Below, one piece after another: positions 55,414-64,000 of a DNA stretch of 64,000 bases. A program made the translations under genes and the position numbers. Where the stretch lies: NCBI GenBank assembly GCA_017354895.1, contig CP071498.1, positions 3,968,001 to 4,032,000 on the forward strand, written 5' to 3'. The number at the start of each line of letters is the position of its first letter. Within the stretch, counting starts at the first letter, position 1. The DNA comes from Podospora comata (lineage: Eukaryota > Ascomycota > Sordariomycetes > Sordariales > Podosporaceae). Under the pieces are notes generated by a model that worked only from the letters and a program-made list of their open reading frames with translations, searched no databases and was not told the DNA's origin.

Positions 55414-56568
55414 GGTGACGGTTATCTTCTGGGTTAGAAGATGGACTGGGTTCGGGTGACGTTGTTGATGGAGGTTGTCGGGGTGGTCGAAAACGAGCGT
55501 TTTTCACGGTTGCTTCCGGCTCCCGAAAGCTGCCAACCAGCGTTGCCGAGAGGCGGAAGAGGTGCCTGAATTGTAAGGCTTTCAACGGTTCAGTCCAAGC
55601 TGAGGTGACCCAAGCTTCACTTTAAATCCTTGGCATGGACGGAATCCGTGGAAATGATTCTCCGGCTTCTCCACTCCAAAGTGAAGCTAGGCGAGTCCAG
55701 GCGCGTGACATCATAACCCCCGCACCTCACCAACCCCAGACAAGCAAACGGGCATCAAGGCCCGGGCTTGCGCCGGACCCTGGACATACTACCAAAGTGG
55801 ACAGCCAGCTGGGGTGCTGGGCTGATATTTGCTGCATGATGGACTTCAGGCTCACTCACCTCAGGCAGGGGACCAGCTGACGTTGCTTTCCGGACTGGCT
55901 GTTGACTTGTACTCATCTGTTCCCTGTTCCCAGCTCCCAACTCCCAGCTCCCAGCTCTCCAAGCTTCCCCCCTCCCTCCAGTTCACCTGAAAAGGAAAAC
56001 ACCTTACCTTAAAGCTCTCCTCGAACCCCTCCTCACCAACCAAATTATCACCAACTTTACCTACCTACTTTACGCTCTCAAGTGCGGGGGAAAGAGCTGT
56101 GCGCACCGTAGCACCCGGCCGCCTCTCTGTCCAATTATCCTCCGTCTTCCCCCTCCTTTACTACCATCCTCTTTGATTTGCCCTCCCCTTCCCCTTTTCC
56201 TCACTCTCAGATTGTGCCGTGCCTGCCACTGCCACTTCCAGGTTGCTTCCTCTGCTGTGCTCTGTCTGCACCCACGCCACAAGCTTACCCGGCAGACCGT
56301 TGCCCGTCCGCCTTCTGCTGTTACATCTGCTTCGTTGCTGCTCTTGCGTTTCGAACTCTCTGAGACGTCCCATTCGGCACCACATATCGAACCATTCCAA
56401 CCACCGCACCGGCGCTCGATTTTCTTTGTTTGCTATTTCTAGCGCGCAATTGAAACTTGTCAAGGCTGACCGTTCCGGCGAGCGACTTTTTTATCTGAGT
56501 CGCTGCTTCGAGAGACAGTTTTCTTCAGTCTGGCCGATCGACAAGCAAAGTAAACAACCACCGAAATC
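55414..56568. promoter_or_regulatory. 1.15-kb divergent region, atp18 / NIPSNAP
   Basis: Holds both promoters; both genes are mitochondrial, so shared regulation is possible but not shown. A direct repeat of CCCAGCTCCCAACTCCC-like sequence lies at about 55931-55960. Pyrimidine-rich leaders precede the NIPSNAP start. Confidence 0.5.
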
Positions 56569-57743
56569 ATGCTATCTAGACAACTTGCTCGTCGCGCCGC
56601 GGCTGGCGCTGTCGTCCGGCCGGCAACCACCAGAGCCTTTACCACCTCACTCGCCCTCTCGTCAAAACGCACCCCCTCCCTCGGGGACATCGAGCCAGAG
56701 CAGCAGGAAGTATTCAACAAGAAGCAGAAGGAGTTCCGGTTAAAGCTTGCGGAGGTGCAGAAGCAGCGGGAAGCCAGTGCGTTTGCCTCGTCTTCTTCTT
56801 CTTCTTCTTCTTCAACATCGACCGCCTCTTCCCCCTCCACCTCGGCCTTGGGCCTTGGAAAGCTAAGCACAGGGTCGAGCACCGCTACAGGAACCACTGC
56901 CAACGCGGCCGAGCACGAGCCCCCTCGCAAGGCGGGCCCCCTGACGAACCTGATTTACGGGACAAAGGAGGGCCGCGAGATGGACGCCCAGATCGAGGCC
57001 AGCTTCAGCCAGGTGCTGGCGCGCGGCAAGTATGTGCACTCGATTGTCTTCCACGAGGTCAAGCCCAAGGACGTGGACGAGTATGTCGAGCTGGTGGGCA
57101 AGTGGTATCCCCGCATGGCCAGCATGCCGGAGAATAAGGTTCATCTGGTGGGCAGTTGGAGAACGGAGGTTGGCGACTGCGAGACATTTGGTATGTTTTC
57201 TTTTTGATACCTGTGTAGCTCCCGTCGTTTGGGTGACTAATCTGCTTTGTCTCAACAGTACACATCTGGGAATATCAGCGCTATCAAGGCTATCATGCCT
57301 CTTTGAACGCCATCTCCCGCCACCCGGAATATCCAGCCTTTGAAAAGAAGCTCCGCGGCTTGATTCGCAGCAAAAAGTCCTCTCTCATGCAAGAGTTCTC
57401 TTTCTGGCCAACGACCCCTCCCCGACAGCTCGGCGGCATCTTTGAGCTGCGCTCCTACACGCTCCACCCCGGTAACCTTCTCGAGTGGGAGACGCACTGG
57501 AGGCGCGGACTCAAGGCCAGGCGCGAGGTGATGGAAGGTGTGGGAGCCTGGTTTGTGCAGATTGGCGATCTCAACACGGTGCACCACCTCTGGCAGTTTG
57601 CTGATCTCGAGGAGCGCAAGATCCGCCGCGAGAAGAGCTGGAGCCAGGAGGGCTGGGCCGAAACAGTACACAAGACGGTACCCCTGATCCAGGAAATGAA
57701 GAGCAGGATTCTGGTGCCCATGCCTTGGTCTCCAGTGGCCTAA
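56569..57743 (+). CDS. NIPSNAP-family mitochondrial protein
   Basis: Two exons: 56569-57190 and 57259-57743; 368 aa. The N-terminus MLSRQLARRAAAGAVVRPAT is a typical mitochondrial presequence (Arg, Ala, no acids). A poly-Ser/Thr low-complexity stretch (about 74-90) precedes the first NIPSNAP domain (FHEVKPKDVDEYVELVGKWY, then MASMPENKVHLVGSWRTEVG, then across the intron FVHIWEYQRYQGYHASLNAI). The second domain follows with FELRSYTLHPGNLLEWETHW, VMEGVGAWFVQIGDLNTVHH LWQF and a C-terminal region. NIPSNAP proteins sit in the mitochondrial matrix and act in mitochondrial quality control in animals; the fungal role is unknown. The poly-Ser tract is made of repeated TCT codons and may vary in length. 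Confidence 0.95.
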
Positions 57744-58121
57744 ACATCCATCCAGACATGTTTTTTTGTTTGACCGCACCTGTAGCTAGCCAGGCATGCT
57801 GAACTTGCTAATCATAAATCAATTCGAACCAAACCATGAACCTACCCAATAACCCCCATGCTTTGCGCCATGTGTAATTCAAGTGTGAGAATGTCTGAAA
57901 CAGCACATGAACCCTTTCGAGTAGTACGTCCGATCCAACTCCAGCCAATGCGAACAACAACCACCCCTTGTCATCTGATCAACGTTCCCTATTCCTGCAC
58001 TGCCATCAAGTGTCTCGTCAGCTTCCTCCCCTGTCCCATCTAGTCCCAGTGGTATGGCTGTGTACTAGTGGCCACCTCCAGTGACGCTCGACCCGCGATG
58101 ACTACGAGGATAAGACGATGC
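57744..58121. other. convergent intergenic region
   Basis: About 380 bp between two convergent stops, holding two 3' UTRs. Confidence 0.5.
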
Positions 58122-59316
58122 CTAATCCTCCATTTCCTCCCCCATGACAGCTGCCAGATTCCTCCTCGCCAAGCTCAGCGTATGCGTCAGAGCCGTGAGC
58201 TTGGCTGTCAAACTCATGAGACTGGGATCCGCACTCTCTACCCTGACCTTTTCCCTCACATACACCTCGACCTCTTTTCTTCGGGTGCCTGAGAGCACCG
58301 GCGCCAAGGGAATGTTTGGATCGTGGTTGCTATTGTGAATGTGCGGTAGCCCAGTCGAGTCGCCACCTGTGCAGCAGTACCCGAAAACCCGCTCGGCTTC
58401 GTCGTGTTCGAGACGGCGGGCGGTGCCAATGGCGAGGGCAAGCTTAGTGCTAAAGTGTACAGGGGCGTGGGCAGGTTCGAGGGTTCGGAGCCAGAGGACC
58501 AGACTTGAGTCCTGAATGGTGAGGTGGAAGGACAGGCAAGGATGGGAGGACTGGTTGTGCGAGCTGTTGGAGGGGATGGTCAAGGGCGGGATGAAGTGGG
58601 AGGGCGCTGCGGAGCGAGAGGTCCAAGAGGGATCCGAGTTGAGAAGAGGCGGCCCTTTGAGAATGGCGAGGGACTCTGTAAAGGACTGCGAGAGGAGCCG
58701 CAGCTGGGCCGACAGAAACTGGGGGGAGGATGTATTCTTGTCCAAGGTTGGCGAGGACTCGGTTGGGTACGAGTAACTGAGGGTCAAGTTGAGGAGGTCG
58801 ATCGAGTGGGTAAGCAAAGTGTGGAGGGTAGTAAGCGGGCCGAGGTGTATGGGATGGTCGGGGTTGATGCTTATCGTTTGCTGAGGAAGGGTGCGCAGAC
58901 GAAGGTGGATGGTCTATTTCACAAACGTTAGGGAACATCAGCGACACAGGAGATCGGGAAACAACAAACCCCCTTGACAATGCGCGTTCCGACACGGGTG
59001 ATGGTGCCCTTTACTATCTCATTTCGAGGGGTGCTCAACACCAGAGTAGATCCGGGATCGATGGGCGCAAGGAGCGCGTAGCAATCTTCGAGGCCATGCT
59101 TGAGGTTGGTGAGGGTTTCGTGGAGCTCTTGAACAAGCCAGCCGAGTTCGCGTTCCTGTGTTTGCGGTGGTGTAAGTGGAGGTCTAACCACGACCCAAGA
59201 TTCCAAAAGCGTCTCAGCCATTGTGCTCCTGCTCCAAGTCAGCGACGTACTTCAGATTCCCTAATGGCGACCTTAAGTTCTTCTGGCGCAATTCGAGGCC
59301 AGATTTCGACAGACAT
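58122..59316 (-). CDS. rav2: RAVE complex subunit Rav2 / Rogdi homologue
   Basis: Part of the RAVE complex that assembles the vacuolar H+-ATPase. Three exons on the minus strand: 59316-59251, 59155-58970 and 58913-58122; 347 aa. Joined exons give MSVEIWPRIAPEELKVAIRE, then ERELGWLVQELHETLTNLKH and GLEDCYALLAP, then the most conserved block GSTLVLSTPRNEIVKGTITR and VGTRIVKGTIHLRLRTLPQQ. After it come PIHLGPLTTLHTLLTHSIDL with the leucine-rich helix, and a C-terminal helix ending LARRNLAAVMGEEMED. The first intron (59156-59250) contains an internal ATG and an AG that would give a shorter, out-of-family N-terminus; the AAACACAG acceptor restores the family. Identification is by these blocks. Confidence 0.92.
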
Positions 59317-59907
59317 GGTTTACGCGTCCCGGGCTATCGTGATGTTTGATTCGGGATGTAGGCATCCATATTACGATTGAGACTCTGTCGGTTGTATGGT
59401 GACTGTCAGCAACAATGATGGTGTGCCTGGATTATGGATATCATATGCATGCAAAAGAGAACTAAACCGTTGGAAGCTGAAGTGGTATGACGCTGCTGTC
59501 TGAGACGCTGTCGCAATTGTTGGCGGGGAGCTCCATGTTAGCCAGCAAATACGGCAGGCGGTCAAAGCTCCAGTGGGGCTCTTCAGCCTTGGCCCGCCCA
59601 GTTCTGGGGTTGACGGTCCCACTAACGGCTTTGAACTTTTGACACCATCTTCCATCAACTACGCCGACCTCTGACGACGGGACTCACTCTCTACACTTTG
59701 CATAGCCGGCACAAACTACACCGACAGAGCCTCTGTGACAGGTTCCAAGCCCTCATCATACAGAGATATTGTTGCTCCAACTCTTGCACCCACAGGCCGC
59801 ATCGCATATCCATCCAAGAAGCCATTCCCCCCATCTAGTTAACGGCGATCTCTCTTTTGCGACTATCATACACCCGGCGACGCACCAGCTTCTCCAGTCG
59901 CAGTGCC
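59317..59907. promoter_or_regulatory. divergent promoter region, rav2 / pop7
   Basis: About 590 bp between divergent starts. Position supports promoters for both. No specific element is assigned. Confidence 0.45.
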
Positions 59908-60607
59908 ATGGCCTCTCCAACGACACAGCAGCCTGTGGGCGCACCAACTACGCTGCCAAACAAACCCGAAAACAAGCTCCCACCCATTCCAGATGGTTCG
60001 TTACCCTCACCTAGAGCGACCGCAAATCTGGCCCACTCTGCTAACACTTTTGGGGTATGCAGGCTCTCGAATCCGCAAACGCCCCATTCCCCTTCCTCCT
60101 CACCGGCGCACCTTGAAGTCGGCCGCATCCTCTGTCAATTTCCAAAACCAGACGACACCCGACATTGATGGCTACCTGCCCCATCCTCGCGCGAATCGCA
60201 CCCAGATCATCAAGGTGGCCTCTTCGGCCTCCCACATGTCACTTGTAAAACGTGTACGAAAGGCACTGGAGAGCGCCCGAAATAACAAACAGGGAACAAC
60301 AAAAGGTCTCCCCTTGGCAGCACGTGTTGCCGCTCTGGGTGCGAAAAATGGGAGATCAGACCAAACCGGGCCAATATCAGATGCGCTGGATGATGTCGTG
60401 CTTATTGCGACGGGGAGGGCAATTCAGAAGGCGGTTGAGGTGGGGGCCTCGTTCACGAGAGAACGAGATTTGATTGTGATTGCGAGGACGAGGACGGTAC
60501 AGGCAGTGGACGACATCGAAATGATGGACGAGGATGCGGAGGAGGAGGACTCGGCGCGGGTCAGACATGTTAGTTGTGTCGAGGTTGGAGTGAGGTGGGC
60601 CAGTTGA
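59908..60607 (+). CDS. pop7: RNase P/MRP subunit Pop7 (Rpp20-like, Alba fold)
   Basis: Nuclear RNA-binding subunit of RNase P and RNase MRP, which process tRNA 5' ends and pre-rRNA. Two exons: 59908-59995 and 60063-60607; 210 aa. The intron has a perfect CTAAC branch site (CTGCTAACAC) and a GTTCGT donor. The N-terminus is Pro-rich (PPIPDGSRIRKRPIPLPPHR). The Alba-type core includes IIKVASSASHMSLVKRVRKA, an insertion rich in Gly/Asn/Lys (residues about 120-145), DVVLIATGRAIQKAVEVGAS and, at the end, VQAVDDIEMMDEDAEE with VRHVSCVEVGV. The core pattern, VLxATGxAIxKAxELG..VDDIE, is that of fungal Rpp20. The long insertion between the first and second core segments is larger than in yeast Pop7. 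Confidence 0.8.
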
Positions 60608-63027
60608 CTGTAGCAGAAGCCAGGAGAGATTCACTGGGAGATTCAACAGCATCATCACGTTGGCGTTTTGGGCGGTTATTGGATATGCAAGGGAAATATG
60701 ACATGGGCGTTGTTTGGGTTTTGGCTTGAAGTGGGCATAATTAGTGGGGGATATACCCGGAGGCCATATGTTATGCGTTTGGGGACACGATCATGATCTG
60801 TGGACTAGGGTTTTTTTTTTGTCAAATGATGTGGCGAGGGCCAGCTCTACTGCATTTTCTCGAGTCACGCGATGGTGCAAGACACTTATTGCACATGGTA
60901 CAACTGTCGAAGCATATATGGCATCGAATACTCTCCTGCCGCCACTAGGTTACAACATTTGTAAGTGACAGCAGTCTCAGTCGGGTTCAAGCCGGGCTTG
61001 GAGTGGTCGGGCAATGTCGACGGGCGTCATGGTGGTGCCGGTTTGTGTCGTTCTCGTAAAGATACTGACTGCGAGGTTCAATGATGGTGAAGAATAATGT
61101 CGAAACTCTCAATGAACAGCCATTTCAAGGCGTCATTTATGTTCTGGGATTTGGGCGATGTACACCAACAGCTCCAAACTAGCTTCCAAAAAATACCGAT
61201 AGCAACACTTTCGGGGTTATGGTTTAGCTAGATCAGTCACCTACCCGGCCTACTTGGTACATCTCTCGGATACTTGAATCAAGACATCATAACCACCCTC
61301 ACTGAGCAGCAGACATAGTCAGGTAGCGCAGTCGTTAAAGACCGGGGCTCGTGTACGCACAAGTCAGAGCCTTATGAGGGGGATATAATATACCGAGCAC
61401 TGAGGTGGGCTTGAAGCTCCGCGCTGGAATGCTCTCCCGTTGCCTCGGAGAATGAGGGGCAGTGTTTGGTCTGCGCATCATGACCCAAATTGCATCACTC
61501 GATTGTGTCGTCAACAATTCCAAGTCATGCAAGGCAGCCTGATGGTCGGATATCCACAGCATTAGGGTTTTTGGAAATGCCACATGGCACCAATAGTTAA
61601 AGTTTTTGGACGCCAGGTGTTGGGCCTCATCTGCTTTCAAAACAAGAAAAAATGGCGCAGTTTTGGAATTGGGTTAGTTTTTCGCAGTAGTATAGGTGGA
61701 TTGATCATCATCCCTCTGAAGGGGGAAACATCGTGAGACTGGCCCTTTGTAGTTTTGACTTTTTTTTTTCTTTCTTTTTGTTTGTGACTCCCTGCGCATG
61801 GACCATCCATCCGTTGTTCTGCTTGGGATCGTCGCAAAGCAGGGCCGAAAGATGGTGCGAAAAAAGAGCGATCCATCTTTCCCCAGGAAAACGCACGGGC
61901 AGCTCTCGAAAGGAAAGAAGCGTTGGTCTCGGCTCACCCTTCCCGTTGGCACGTCATGTCAGGCACACCAATCAGAACACGCGCCGAGGTGGGGCGCTCT
62001 TCTCGAAAGCAAATTGCACAAATTTCACCAACGTCCATTATGCCGCCTCGAATTGGTCCAGACTTTGCCGCTGCCTCCTCGAGAAGATCCTGATTTCGGG
62101 AGCTGTTGGACGGGAATCAAGAAGATGGCAAAGAAAGACAGATGAAGTCGAAACAGACTGCTGGCCAAGTGTGGCTGTCGACTCCAGGTGCCAGGATGAT
62201 GCGATCCGATGCGTGGATGCCAAAAAGGAAGCGGCTTTGCTGGCACAGCATGCATGCCCTTTTGGGGATGGCGGCCAACGTGACAAGGTAGGGTTCGCAC
62301 TGACAGAGTGAGATCGGGAGTTGGACCTGCAATTTCCTGCATGAAACAGCTCTTGCCCTTGAGCGCCGTGCGGCTGCTCATCATGGCCATGACGAGAGAA
62401 AGACGACTTTATCCGCCAGAGGGAGACGGGGTCGGCCGATGAAGGGGGCCTGGCAACGAGGGCCGGGACGGGAGCCAGCCAGCGGGCGGCAAAAGGTGAG
62501 AGACAGCTCTCAGCAGAGGGAGACGGACGACCAAGCAGAGAGACAAGCAGGGATGCCTTGGATGTGGTGGACTTGCTGCAGGTACCGCTGCAACATCGTC
62601 CGTGGCGCCAATCCCCTTGCGGGGAAGCCCGCGGTACGTACCTTTGTTATTATCGGTCCCAATCACTTGGCAGGCCAGGCGCAATTTGCCGTCCCCCAGA
62701 CATATCGTGGGCTCTCCCGCCGTTGTCCTTCGTCCTCGCCCTCTCTTCACCCTCTCACCAGCCTCACTCTTTCGCTGCACTGCACCGCACGCACGCTTCA
62801 CCTCAGACTTCGTTGGCAAAGTCTATCTTTTGGAAGCTGCTCCTGCTCACTCGACGTGGTCTAAATTCATTCATTCTGCTATCTATCCATCACCAACTCT
62901 GCCAACAGATTAGCCCAACCTACCACTGTACATTTGTACCGCACATACAAGCAAACATTGATACACAAAAGGACGATTTTTGCCCGAGCCGGACGGATCA
63001 CCACAAACATCTACAAACATCTTCACA
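60608..63027. other. 2.4-kb gene-poor region upstream of the GPI-type gene
   Basis: No gene recognised. A T-run at 60811-60821 and another at 61760-61770. 62720-62830 is CT-rich and probably part of the promoter and leader of the next gene. A short tRNA-like segment near 61320 was considered and rejected. Confidence 0.45.
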
Positions 63028-63348
63028 ATGCAGCTCTCAGCGCTCTTCACTGCCCTCCTCCTGCCTCTCATGGCCGTTGCCGAGGGCGAGTCCACCACCA
63101 CCAAGACAAAGACTCTGACTCTCACCGAGACCCTCACCCTCCAGCGTCTCCAAGCCGCTCACACGGGTTCGCACAACTCCACCGCCGCCCTCCAAACCGG
63201 TGCCACCACCACCTTCAACCCTGCCGCCTCGACCACCACATCAGGACCGACACTCGACCCCACACCGGACAATGCTGCCGGTGCTCTCAATGCCGCCAAC
63301 GTTGTCGCCGCCGCCATGGCCGGCATTGTCGTTGTTGCTTTCCTCTAA
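63028..63348 (+). CDS. small Ser/Thr-rich GPI-anchored surface protein
   Basis: Single exon, 106 aa. The N-terminus MQLSALFTALLLPLMAVAEG is a classic signal peptide. The mature part is dominated by Thr, Ser and Ala (STTTKTKTLTLTETLTL, then TTTFNPAASTTTSGP), with one N-glycosylation site (HNSTAAL). The C-terminus (AAGALNAANVVAAAMAGIVV VAFL region) is a GPI-attachment signal: small residues then a hydrophobic tail with no charged end. Such short GPI proteins are common wall components of filamentous fungi and have no known enzyme activity. The start is at 63028, in context CACAATGC. Codons are strongly C-ending, suggesting high expression. Confidence 0.85.
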   Translation: MQLSALFTALLLPLMAVAEGESTTTKTKTLTLTETLTLQRLQAAHTGSHNSTAALQTGATTTFNPAASTTTSGPTLDPTPDNAAGALNAANVVAAAMAGIVVVAFL

Positions 63349-64000
63349 GCAGGCAACAGCGGTAATTTCATTCTGATGGATGATGGGGTCTGGGAGGAGC
63401 TATTTGGGCACTATCAATCCGATTCTACGATGCGAGCATCTTACCAATCATTTCTTTTGTCTCTGAGCGAGGCGCGATATTCTTGGTTCGGCCCCTTCCC
63501 GGTCAGCTTCATCATCACCATCAGACAACCTTCTCATGAGCATACGACCATTTTTGATGACATCAAGAACAAATCATTTTACAACAAAAAATCTCCCATC
63601 GCCAAAGCGGGCTTGGGAATCGCGACTACTCCACCGTTGTCAGCACCCTTCTTATTCTTTAAACCTTAATTCTTTTCTTTTGTCTGACAACCTCGACACT
63701 TGTTGCGAACAACAACAACACTTTACAACAATCTTCGATTCTCGAGTTCAGGCAGGCCGGGGCGCGTTCTCTTGTCACTTGACGAGAAGCGCTTGACGAT
63801 ATTGGGCCTCGGGATACCCTCACAAACTTGGACCATGACCACTTTTTACCAACACTTCTATTCGTTCTTCCAGCACTATTAGCCACCGCCGCCACCCGAT
63901 ACCGCAGCGCCATGATGCTCTTCCCAGTTCAAGGCCAGAACCCGCCTCTTTTAAGCCTTTTACGCAGCATACGACCAAACGTACTCTTTACGACCACGAC
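63349..64000. other. right-hand flank, possible 5' leader of a gene beyond the window
   Basis: No complete gene. It is CT- and AC-rich, with an open frame from ATG at 63913 that runs to the window edge without a stop (MMLFPVQGQNPPLLSLLRS). A 15-codon upstream frame (63834-63881) precedes it. This looks like the leader and possibly the first codons of another gene, but 29 codons are too few to judge. Confidence 0.25.

Noticed and set aside
61316-61385. tRNA-like segment (GTAGCGCAGTCGTTAAAG)
   Set aside because: The D-arm-like part is there, but no T-arm (GGTTCGANTCC-type) or pairing acceptor could be found downstream.

Overview
The window reads as nuclear DNA of a filamentous ascomycete, most likely a Sordariomycete of the Sordariales type. 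Genes are split by short introns (about 50-95 nt, GT...AG, often with CTAAC/CTGAC branch sites). There are filamentous-fungal families (dynactin p24 RO-10, a Clr5-domain protein, a PDR-type ABC transporter, an ascomycete laccase, a CRH-type GH16 enzyme), five dispersed tRNA genes that each carry an intron, and long gene-free leaders. I see no bacterial, viral or transposase genes.

Layout. 0-4 kb: the 3' part of proteasome subunit gene sem1, phosphoglycerate kinase, and an Mpv17/PMP22-family membrane protein. 4.6-25 kb: a more accessory-looking stretch with a secreted laccase, a Dal5-type MFS permease, a bZIP factor, a large PDR-type ABC transporter, tRNA-Ala(CGC) and tRNA-Asp, a cupin protein, tRNA-Ala(AGC), a transmembrane GH16 transglycosylase and a cytochrome P450. 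An F-box remnant and tRNA-Lys follow, then 2.8 kb without a recognisable gene. 29-43.3 kb: mostly housekeeping genes, namely a small Cys-rich CaaX protein, NAD(P)H-hydrate epimerase, mitochondrial S16, tRNA-Arg, a vacuolar-type amino acid transporter, RO-10, the osmosensor Sho1, DASH subunit Spc19 and a second CaaX-ending protein. 44.9-50.9 kb: a sugar-porter MFS protein, an AT-rich block of 21-bp tandem repeats, and a Clr5 protein. 52-64 kb: a conserved hydrophilic protein, an FSH-type serine hydrolase, ATP synthase subunit i/j, a NIPSNAP protein, the RAVE subunit Rav2/Rogdi, RNase P/MRP subunit Pop7, and a small GPI-type surface protein.

The genes do not form an operon or a recognisable biosynthetic cluster, since no PKS, NRPS or terpene synthase is present. 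Several products act in mitochondria (S16, Atp18, NIPSNAP, probably the Mpv17 relative and the epimerase). Others serve the cell surface or transport (laccase, GH16, Sho1, GPI protein, two MFS, ABC, amino acid transporter). The 4.6-25 kb laccase/MFS/bZIP/ABC/cupin/P450 neighbourhood could be a loose detoxification locus, but that is inference from content alone. Exon boundaries were placed by eye from splice signals and from recovery of family motifs across junctions.
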